IMG/VR virus record: IMGVR_UViG_3300021957_007082
Span: 1-45,959 of that record
DNA from: a virus
Length of the DNA stretch: 45,959 nt
Direction: 5' to 3' (one strand)
The notes under the pieces are model-generated. The model had not been told where the DNA came from. It did no database searches and saw only the letters and a list, made by a program, of their open reading frames with translations. Shown piece after piece: positions 29,776 to 37,100 of this stretch. The position numbers and the translations under genes are program-made. The stretch's first letter is position 1; every line of letters begins with the position of its first letter.

Positions 29776-30784
29776 GATTTTTAAATTTTATAATTCTTTT
29801 ATTTTTTTCTTTACGAGTTAGTCGTAAAAAAGGGTTGAGGAACTTTATCCACGCATCATCTGATTTAGGGAGAACGGTGAACATACCATCTTCCATCATC
29901 ATCTTCATCGTGTTCTTGTAGGATCTTCCTTCGGGATCCAAATTTTCATGGATAAGGTCGGTGATTGTTTCTCGAGCGTCTGGCGTAAGAAACGGTTGGT
30001 CTAAACTAACGATACTTTCGTTGAGGTTAAAAAACTCCTCACCGTAAATACCATATTTGGTAACCCCTGTTAAAAGGTTTTTTATTGTTTTATTATTCTT
30101 ATCTTCCTCAAATAATTGATTTGAACGTTCAATAATTTCTTTTAAAGTCACTGGTTTTGTTTTCAACTCAGGGAATAGTTTTAAAATTTTCTTTATCCCT
30201 AAATTATAGATACCTGTAATATTATCAGATCGATCACCACATACCATTTTAACGATTTTAACGTTCTGTATGTGTAGTTCTTGATGTTCGTATTGAATTA
30301 TATCATCTTGACTGTAAAGTTTCCTGTGAGATGGGTTATACACCCTTGTAGTGTCAGATACTAACTGAGCCAAATCCCCATCAGAAGAATAGATAATTGT
30401 ATTTTCTTTACTGTTTTGTGCGTATTCAGCAATACAATCATCCGCTTCACAAAAATCAAACTCACCTTGTCTAACATAAAGTTCTTCAAGGTATTGTTGA
30501 ATTCTTCTTCTCTGTTTTGTGTAGGATTCTTTTTCCTTGTCGGAACGAATTCTTTGTCTTCGGTTTTCCTTATAACGTGAGTACATCTTTTTACGAGTAG
30601 CAGCACCATCTTCACCATCCCAAAAAACAACTATCTTATCAAGTTTATATAACTCAAACGATTTTCTTAATGTGTTGATAAAATGGTATAACCCACCGAT
30701 GTGTTCTCCTTTATAGAAGTAATTTTTTACTCCATAAAATCCAATCGTAAGTAAGTTATCTCCGTCTACTAATAATACTGACAT
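29768..30784 (-). CDS. 5'-3' exonuclease / flap endonuclease (T4 RNase H-like, FEN family)
   Basis: The enzyme removes RNA primers and 5' flaps during lagging-strand synthesis. The acidic metal-binding residues of the FEN family are all in place: LLVDGDN at the N-terminus, VVFWDGE near residue 55, FCEADDCIAEYA near residue 110, YSSDGDLAQLV near residue 135 and VCGDRSDNITGI near residue 185, the last beginning the helix-hairpin-helix region (GIYNLGIKKILKLFPELK). A basic segment (KMYSRYKENRRQRIR) corresponds to the helical arch that threads the flap. At 338 aa it is about the size of T4 RNase H (305 aa). It starts 27 bases after uvsX ends and overlaps the 149-aa gene at its end. Confidence 0.93.
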   Translation of the reverse strand: MSVLLVDGDNLLTIGFYGVKNYFYKGEHIGGLYHFINTLRKSFELYKLDKIVVFWDGEDGAATRKKMYSRYKENRRQRIRSDKEKESYTKQRRRIQQYLEELYVRQGEFDFCEADDCIAEYAQNSKENTIIYSSDGDLAQLVSDTTRVYNPSHRKLYSQDDIIQYEHQELHIQNVKIVKMVCGDRSDNITGIYNLGIKKILKLFPELKTKPVTLKEIIERSNQLFEEDKNNKTIKNLLTGVTKYGIYGEEFFNLNESIVSLDQPFLTPDARETITDLIHENLDPEGRSYKNTMKMMMEDGMFTVLPKSDDAWIKFLNPFLRLTRKEKNKRIIKFKNHD

Positions 30785-30811
30785 TTATGACCTGTTATAA
30801 GGTTCAACAAT

Positions 30812-31810
30812 CTATTCTTTTTCTTCTTTTAAATCAAATTCACCCTCAATACCGAGTTTTTCTTTCCATAAAGCGGCGTGTTCTAATTTGTAAGACTCTA
30901 ACGACTTTTTCTCTTCAGCTGCGTCTTTACCCGATAAGAACCCGTGTGATGTTAGTATAATTCTACCATCTTCATACCCAAGTCCATTTACATGATTTTT
31001 CATGATTGAAATCTTAGACCTTGTAGCAAATCTCACTTTTCTCTTATCTTTAACAGCTGCAATTGGGTTAGTACCCGCATTCTTCTGATTACCAAATCTA
31101 AATACAAGTGTAGAATTTAACCATATTGATTCTCCACCCTTCGCCTTAATCTTTGGTTGACTAAATGGATTGTCGGGTAGTTCCACCCATGGTTGATTTA
31201 CAATAACAAGTGTGTTTGTAAATTCTGAATCAACTCTTCTTGAACCTGAAATTCTCTGATTCAAACCCATTCCGATTTTATCAGCTAACGTTGATGCGTT
31301 ATGTTGTTTACCACCTTTACCATCAAAAGTCATTTTACATGGTACTGATCCAACCGAATCCCATAAGAATAGTAAATCATATTCTAATTCACCTTTCTTC
31401 TGAGCGTCAATTAATTCATTTATATAATCAGTAATTTGTTCTATATATTGGAACTCATTATTGAAAAGGAAAAATCCATCATATTCAATCTCTCCTGTCT
31501 CCTCATCAACCAACTCCTCAACTTCGAGACCCATCATTTTAGCATGTGGGAAATCCCACTTCTGTTCTGTAATAACAAAAACAGGTAATACCCCTTTTTT
31601 CTGAGCATCTACCGCTGTTTTTACAAGTGCAGTTGTTTTACCCGTATCAGAATGACCTAACATCATATTAATATGTCCCATTGCCGGTCCTGGTAAACCT
31701 GTAGCGTCTAAAAAAGCATCACCCAAATCGAAAAATCTATCAGACTTAAATTTAGCCTGTTTAGAAAATTTCGCTTTAATACTTTTAAAATCTTTTTTCT
31801 TTATTGCCAT
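30812..31810 (-). CDS. uvsX: Recombinase, UvsX / RecA family
   Basis: This ATP-dependent strand-exchange protein forms filaments on single-stranded DNA and drives recombination-dependent replication and repair. Walker A is G52-H-S-D-T-G-K58-T-T60; Walker B is LLFLWDSVGSV near residue 145, and the following NTLVIVNQPW strand with KAKGGESIWLNSTLVFRFG corresponds to the loop-containing part of the RecA core. The 332-aa length is somewhat shorter than T4 UvsX (391 aa), with a short basic N-terminus (KKKDFKSIKAKFSKQAKFK) used for filament contact. The C-terminus is Glu/Lys-rich, as in RecA proteins. The start lies only 15 bases beyond the closing stem of the structured RNA element, so its expression may be tuned by that element. 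Confidence 0.94.
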   Translation of the reverse strand: MAIKKKDFKSIKAKFSKQAKFKSDRFFDLGDAFLDATGLPGPAMGHINMMLGHSDTGKTTALVKTAVDAQKKGVLPVFVITEQKWDFPHAKMMGLEVEELVDEETGEIEYDGFFLFNNEFQYIEQITDYINELIDAQKKGELEYDLLFLWDSVGSVPCKMTFDGKGGKQHNASTLADKIGMGLNQRISGSRRVDSEFTNTLVIVNQPWVELPDNPFSQPKIKAKGGESIWLNSTLVFRFGNQKNAGTNPIAAVKDKRKVRFATRSKISIMKNHVNGLGYEDGRIILTSHGFLSGKDAAEEKKSLESYKLEHAALWKEKLGIEGEFDLKEEKE

Positions 31811-31825
31811 ATTTGTAATATAAAA

Positions 31826-31909
31826 GGGTCCCCACTCTCGGGGCCGACAAATGGTCGGTTTCTTGCTCCACCAGATGTTTCCATCAAACTTTTTTTGAGG
31901 TGGGGACCC
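31826..31909 (-). ncRNA. Structured RNA element between the ssDNA-binding protein gene and uvsX
   Basis: The coding-strand transcript forms a perfect 10-bp closing stem, GGGUCCCCAC with GUGGGGACCC (31900-31909 with 31826-31835). It encloses a GAUG-GAAA-CAUC hairpin with a GNRA tetraloop (31874-31885) and a second hairpin CCGAC/GUCGG with loop CAUUU (31844-31858). The closing stem is followed directly by UUUUAUAUU, so the element could act as an elaborate terminator, a 3'-end stability structure for the upstream message, or a translation control region for uvsX, whose ATG lies 15 bases on. An internal GGUGG could also pair with CCACC of the closing stem, allowing two alternative folds. I could not match it to a known riboswitch or ribozyme core. 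Confidence 0.7.
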
Positions 31910-31922
31910 ATAGGTTATTTAG

Positions 31923-32756
31923 TTAAAATGGTAAATCATCCGATTTGGTTTCATTACTTTGTGGATCTACAACAGGTGTTGGATTCGAAAATTCAACGGT
32001 TGTTGGTTCGTTAGTTCCTACAAACTTCTTTTGATCATTGTCCCATCTTGGTGTTTCACCCAATGCAACCAATTCCAAATACTCAATAGGTTTTTTAGAA
32101 TAGACATCCTCCCACGTTTGTGTATCATTTGCCCATGCGTTTGCCTGTTCAGGATCTGTTGATAAAGGTCCAACATCTTCATACATTACAGAACTAATCG
32201 TTGTGTACTCACGACCATTAGGTGCTTTGTTTAAAGAAAGTGACAAAATTAAATCTCTACCTTCAGTTGGATGAGTAATATCACCTTTGTTCTTGAAGAT
32301 TGGGAAGATTTTATCTAAAGGTCCCTCTTGTTTGTAGTTATGCTTGAACCTCCAAAATTTAGGTCCATCTTCTTCGTTATCTCTATCGATAACTTTAACG
32401 ATGTAGAATTTTCTTGCGTTATAGGTTCTTGCGGTTTTTTTATCTTCCTCAATTCCTGTTGCAAGTAAACTATCTCTTACTTCGTTTAATGGTGATTTCT
32501 CACCTACTTGTGCTGGGTCATATATTTTCATCCAGTTATCATTAACTTGGAGTTCGTGGAATTTTACTTCTACAAATGGTGACCCTCCATCAGTGGCTGG
32601 TAGAATACGAAGTCTTTTTTCACCATTTCTCGTTCCTTTCGGTAAGATGGTTGTGAAGTATCTTTTTAGTCTTTCTTCACTTGAGATTCTGTTTCCGCCT
32701 GCGGATGGATTGTTGTTCTTTTGATACTGATTCAGTATCGCGTCGATTGTACTCAT
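31923..32756 (-). CDS. Single-stranded DNA-binding protein, T4 gp32-like
   Basis: This protein coats single-stranded DNA at the fork and recruits replication and recombination partners. An N-terminal basic segment (SSEERLKRYFTTILPKGTRNG) is followed by an OB-fold-like region with gp32-like features (RLRILPATDGGSPFVEVKFH, FWRFKHNYKQEGPLDKIFP). The last third is acidic and disordered and ends in SDDLPF, the same type of tip as bacterial SSB (DDIPF), which docks partner proteins. The 277-aa length fits gp32 (301 aa), but the protein contains no cysteine at all and so lacks gp32's zinc site. Its position directly before uvsX, with nuclease and helicase downstream, supports the assignment. A terminator lies just upstream, so it should have its own promoter in the 32757-32797 gap. 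Confidence 0.85.
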   Translation of the reverse strand: MSTIDAILNQYQKNNNPSAGGNRISSEERLKRYFTTILPKGTRNGEKRLRILPATDGGSPFVEVKFHELQVNDNWMKIYDPAQVGEKSPLNEVRDSLLATGIEEDKKTARTYNARKFYIVKVIDRDNEEDGPKFWRFKHNYKQEGPLDKIFPIFKNKGDITHPTEGRDLILSLSLNKAPNGREYTTISSVMYEDVGPLSTDPEQANAWANDTQTWEDVYSKKPIEYLELVALGETPRWDNDQKKFVGTNEPTTVEFSNPTPVVDPQSNETKSDDLPF

Positions 32757-32797
32757 AATTTAAATATTTATTTGTTTATAATAAAATATACACAAAA

Positions 32798-32826
32798 AAA
32801 GTCCAAAGGTCAACCCCCTGGACTTT
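32798..32826 (-). terminator. Intrinsic terminator after the Dps-like gene
   Basis: The coding strand has AAAGTCCA and TGGACTTT as a perfect 8-bp stem around a 13-base G-rich loop, followed by a run of T residues. It ends the three-gene unit 34072-32849 and isolates it from the ssDNA-binding protein gene. Confidence 0.85.
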
Positions 32827-32848
32827 ATTAATTTAAAAAATGTTGTTT

Positions 32849-33214
32849 TTACTTGAGTGTCAGTAAATAAGATAGTTTATTAACCTGTGCTAATATTTCG
32901 TCTTTGATGTTTAACAGATCAGTATCTTTTGGATTTATCTCCATTTGATGTAAACTACTTCTGACAGTTTTAATCATTCCGAGTAAATCAATATCAGAAA
33001 GATTTTGAATCGATATGTTCGTTTCTTCTTCTTCTAATTTAAATCTACCATATATACCCATAGCAATTTCTACGAAATTATCTATTAGATCATCTAACGC
33101 ATTGTATGTTTCTCCAAATGCAAGGTGTTTAGCGTGACTCTTGGTTTGCCAATGTAGTACTTTGAGTTGTGATTGAATCTCAAGAAAAAATTTTACATTA
33201 CCACTTAAGTTCAT
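32849..33214 (-). CDS. Small Dps/ferritin-like helical protein (121 aa)
   Basis: The protein is predicted to be almost all helix. Its core, LKVLHWQTKSHAKHLAFGET followed by YNALDDLIDNFVEIAMG, follows the pattern of Dps and ferritin-like four-helix proteins: a His-Trp pair, two further His, and the acidic L-D-D-x-I-D positions that bind iron in Dps. Short proteins of this type, labelled DUF5856 in my memory, are common in large phages and have no proven role. At 121 residues it is shorter than Dps (about 165 aa). The frame is open to an ATG at 33247, but I choose the ATG at 33214 because it follows the upstream stop by one base, while the longer form would overlap that gene by 32 bases. A role in DNA protection or iron handling is possible but unproven. 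Confidence 0.75.
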   Translation of the reverse strand: MNLSGNVKFFLEIQSQLKVLHWQTKSHAKHLAFGETYNALDDLIDNFVEIAMGIYGRFKLEEEETNISIQNLSDIDLLGMIKTVRSSLHQMEINPKDTDLLNIKDEILAQVNKLSYLLTLK

Positions 33215-33215
33215 A

Positions 33216-33866
33216 TTAATATTCGTCTTCGTCTTCTTTTTCTCCAAATGAAGCTCTCATTTCACCTGAATTTATATCGTCTAAGTCAGACTTAGTGATT
33301 ACATATTCGTTTTTACCACTTTTTTTCATTTCACTTTGTTTTTGTGAAAAGAAATCACTTGGGTTTTGATTGAATGGGTAAGAATCTAAAGACCTCATTT
33401 CGAGTTTTTCTTGTGGTGTTGGTTCTTTCATTTGAGTAACCTTACTTTCAAGACTATCAATTTTATTCATTACATCATCCATTTGAGAAAGTTTAGATTC
33501 CAAATCATCCAACTTACCAAATAAATCTCCCATTTTACCTAAAACCGCATCATTATCTGATTTACTTGAATCTAAATCGTTTTTAATGTTTTGTGTCATA
33601 TTAACCAAATCGGTGATGTCAATTTCTTCAGTATCAAAGTCCCCATCTGGTTCCTCAACATCAACAGGTGCATCATCAGTAGGTGCATCACCTGTAGGTA
33701 AATCATCAATAGGTGCATCATCAATAGGTGCATCATCAATAGGTGCATCACCTGTAGGTAAATCTGTAGGATCTATTTCTTCTTGTTCGTTTATAGGTTT
33801 TTTCTTATAGTTATTAATACTATTGTACCTATTTAGTTCTTCTTGTAATTGTTTTTCTAAACTCAT
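33216..33866 (-). CDS. Acidic coiled-coil protein with pentapeptide-type repeat (216 aa)
   Basis: No named family is recognised. Residues 1-30 are a helical N-terminal segment (SLEKQLQEELNRYNSINNY). Residues about 35-75 are a run of seven (A/L)-P-(I/T/V)-(D/G)-D units, very acidic and certainly disordered. Residues about 80-145 form a heptad-like helix (MGDLFGKLDDLESKLSQMDD, MNKIDSLESKVTQMK), a probable coiled coil. A polar tail ends in EKEDEDEY. The ATG is two bases from the stop of the 67-aa gene and its own stop is one base from the Dps-like start. Low-complexity acidic proteins of this type could be a scaffold, chaperone or internal virion protein; the sequence does not say which. Confidence 0.75.
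   Translation of the reverse strand: MSLEKQLQEELNRYNSINNYKKKPINEQEEIDPTDLPTGDAPIDDAPIDDAPIDDLPTGDAPTDDAPVDVEEPDGDFDTEEIDITDLVNMTQNIKNDLDSSKSDNDAVLGKMGDLFGKLDDLESKLSQMDDVMNKIDSLESKVTQMKEPTPQEKLEMRSLDSYPFNQNPSDFFSQKQSEMKKSGKNEYVITKSDLDDINSGEMRASFGEKEDEDEY
33666..33765 (-). repeat. 15-base tandem repeat encoding (A/L)-P-(I/T/V)-(D/G)-D
   Basis: About six and a half in-frame units of 15 bases run through the acidic gene. Three unit types occur, and two adjacent units at 33711-33740 are identical, which suggests recent duplication. Copy number may vary between related phages without breaking the frame. Confidence 0.85.
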
Positions 33867-33868
33867 GG

Positions 33869-34072
33869 TTAATCACTTAATAGTTGTCTACCGTCATCGG
33901 TAAGATATCTTTTATTAATTCTTTCAACAAGACCGTCTTTTGTACGTAGAGTATGACACACACCTGTATTCATATCACATACTTCTTGTTCTGTACCATC
34001 TTCGTTAAGATTTCTAACTTTCTTATTTGATAAGAAATTTTCAATAGCAGAACCCGCTTTTTTATTGTCCAT
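33869..34072 (-). CDS. Small conserved-looking protein (67 aa), function unknown
   Basis: The gene encodes a short, charged, soluble protein with two cysteines in C-D-M-N-T-G-V-C spacing, which could form a disulphide or a half metal site. N-terminal residues (KKAGSAIENFLSNKKVRNL) are probably helical. The remainder has a beta-hairpin look (GVCHTLRTKDGLVERINKRY). It starts a three-gene unit, has a TATTTATA motif 17 bases upstream, and is followed two bases after its stop by the acidic coiled-coil gene. No family is recognised and no function is proposed. Confidence 0.7.
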   Translation of the reverse strand: MDNKKAGSAIENFLSNKKVRNLNEDGTEQEVCDMNTGVCHTLRTKDGLVERINKRYLTDDGRQLLSD

Positions 34073-34089
34073 AATTTTGTCGTTTTATT

Positions 34090-34096
34090 ATAAATA
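34090..34096 (-). promoter_or_regulatory. TATTTAT motif, candidate late-promoter element
   Basis: The coding strand reads ATATTTATAATAAAACGAC, almost identical to the leader at 137-143 (ATATTTATAATAAA). It lies 17 bases before the ATG at 34072 in a 44-base gap that has no terminator. The near-identity of two leaders 34 kb apart is the best single argument for a real regulatory element. Confidence 0.4.
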
Positions 34097-34116
34097 TCAC
34101 AGTATTGGTAATTCTC

Positions 34117-37100
34117 TTAATTGAATATAAAATAAACAACATCACCCTTAGTTAATTTTAAATCCTTCATTAGTATTTGTGACATTGTTATTCCGTATTC
34201 ACCTCTACTACCAAAATCAATGGCACCTTGTATATTTCTATCGAGGTACGTAGGACCTGGTCCTCGGTCAAGAACAGAGTTGTGTGGTATTTCTTTACGT
34301 AAGTTATTTTTTGGGTTATAGAAGGTTGTAATTGTTGGGGATCCAAAAAGAGGTGTACTATCTTTTAGTACATTCATATTAAAAGGTGCGGTATAAAAGT
34401 ATTCTTTGTTTGTATCTCCTTTTATTTCTGACCATTTAATTTGACTTGGATTAACTGTTAACCCTTTTGCAAAATTACTTAACCCTAAATCATTATTATC
34501 TGATAAGTAAGGTTCAACTCGATCTACACGAGCCCTTAACCACCTACCATGATTTGCCGTGTAGTTACCTCGGTAATCAATTTTTTGTATTGTGGTGTCA
34601 CCATCTTTTCCATTAAACGGAATACCGTATTTGTTGTAACCCACCTCATTAATTATAGTTTCCCCTTTAATTGGTGATTGGTAGTCTGTACTAAAACTAC
34701 CATCTTTAGTTGTTATCGTTACGTATTCACCTTCTTTTTTAGCGTTTGTTTCATCAACTTTTTGTTTCGCAATCGCCCTTTTAAGTATTTTATCAAACAG
34801 AACTCTATATGTTGCAATAAATGAATCTTTAGGATTAGGTAATGAGTCTTTCGGCATTCTCACACCTTTAAAGGTTGTGGTCATAGAATTGTTTGCAATT
34901 GCATGTGACACTTCTACAATCCAATACGCCCCTGCAAATAGTGGTACGTTCTTGAGTTGGAAATACATTGTTGGTTGTATCATTGCATTACCCATTGCGG
35001 TTACAGTACACGTATATGACCTTGTTCTATATATGTCAAATAAATTTGTGTCAACCTGTAAAATACCTGACCCCGATTGTGATTTTGCAAGTCTCTCCAT
35101 CGCCACATTAGATTCAAAGGTATTTTTAAATTGTTTTTGATCTAAACTAATTCCTTTAAACATTTGTTGGTTTTGATCTCCGAAACTTACTTCAAACGCA
35201 ACCACCTTATTTGATTTGGATAAATTTGAATTATTAAAATAATCAGGATCCGTGATTAATATGGGGTTGTCTTGTGGACTTTCTAAATCAACACCATCGT
35301 CCTTATACATATACTTATCATTAATATCTGATAGATTTAAATGTTTAGATCCCCCCGATACGTATTGTAAGATTGCTTTCGGTGTTGAATATTCAGTATC
35401 TACTTCTAAGAATTTACCAAACATAACTGATGCGATGGTGTCTGAAGGTTTGACCCTTGTTCTTCTACTTTCATTTGCATAAAAGTTGATATATGCGGGT
35501 AATACCCTCATATCAATTCCCGTTTGTGCAATTAATATTCCAATTGTAGAATATAAATCAATGTTTGAGTTTTTGGTATCACCCAGTTGAATTAATTTCT
35601 TTAAGTCAATAAACAATTCATCACCAATATCTTTATTAGCCTTGTCTAAAAACATAAACTCTTCCATCAAGAGTCTTTGTCCCATCGAATTACCCGAAAT
35701 CCATTTGTCGTTTAAACTTTTAATGTCGTTATACAATTCCAACTTTATTGTGGTATCTTCATTATATCCCTTAATGATACCCAAATTGTTGTTTTTGTCT
35801 TTAAGTCTTTCTAAAGATGGTAATTTTCGGTAAATCTGATTTAAAAATAAACTTTGTCTACTGTTTTGTGGTGCCACTATTGATGTGGTAAGGTATTCAA
35901 TGAACGACGCCTTAGTAGTCACTCCACTCGATTTTTTATATCCTCCATATATTTGAATTAGTGGTCTGAATGCAAATACATTTTCCTCACTAAGTTCGAT
36001 ATTACTAATATTAAAAAAGTCTAAGTAATTTCCATCAATATCTTCACCAACATACAATTCTATATATTTTGAATTAGTACCAACTTGAGATGCATCAAAA
36101 CTACCAACAGACAAATCCCTTTTATTAAAATTAACATACCCATTTAAAATGTGAGGGTTTAATTCTTTTGGGTTAGAAATTGTTAATTCTAACATGTTCT
36201 GAGTAGTAAGAATATTTTCAGTCGCTTTCTTTTGATTTTCTTCTTGTCTTAAACCGATTGTATTAATTATTGATGGTACATTAAGGACATCACCATCTTT
36301 TTTCTCAACACTAACAATTTCTTTTAATAGATCTTGAAATTTTGGATAGTGAACAGTCTCATATTTTTTATATGGTGTATGACTATCAATCACCTCACTC
36401 GAAAAATCTAAAAACGCATCTTCAAATGAAGTTAGAATATCAGGACTAAAAGTACCTATTAAATCAATAACCTTTTCGTTGTTATTTGTCATACCCATGA
36501 AATACTCCTTAGGTGTTGGTAGTGTTTTACCCGTTACAACAAATTCACTTTCTTGATTATTTACCCAATTTACTCTAAAATTAAATTGTTCAGAATCATT
36601 AAAGTCTAAATAAAGTGTTCTTTTTTTATTGGTTCCTGTTGATGGGAGTATTGTTAATCTAAGATCTGTCGATGTAAAACGACTGTTATCAACAAATGAG
36701 TTGTAATATTTACCTTTAGTAGTATCAAACGCATTAATAAATAACGTGTTAGTCCCCACCACATTATCAAATGAGGTTGGTGTTGGATCATTTACATTGT
36801 AGAATAAATACCCATTTACCACTTGGTGATAAATTGCCGAGTATCGTGGATGTATACCCACATCTGATTGTGACGACCTTGTTATACTACTTGCGAATGT
36901 TAAGTTTAAATTGTTATCAAAATATTCATCACCATCAATTGGAGTGTTTAAACCTGAAAGTATATCCACATTGTTAATGATATGTTCTTTATATCTGTGA
37001 TACATTGACCCCCACTTTAATATTAAGTGATAAGGAATATAATGTGTAGACCCAATTTCTCTAAATAAAGACGACATTAAAATTTCATCTGAACCATCAA

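Noticed and set aside
31826-31909. Possible hammerhead or other self-cleaving ribozyme in the ssb-uvsX gap
   Set aside because: The GAUGGAAAC stretch is reminiscent of a hammerhead core, but the required CUGANGA element and cleavage site are not present, and I could not fit the twister, pistol or HDV layouts.
33215-33247. Upstream ATG at 33247 as the start of the Dps-like gene
   Set aside because: It would overlap the upstream gene by 32 bases and add a Lys-rich tail encoded by the acidic gene's own end; the ATG at 33214 directly follows that stop.
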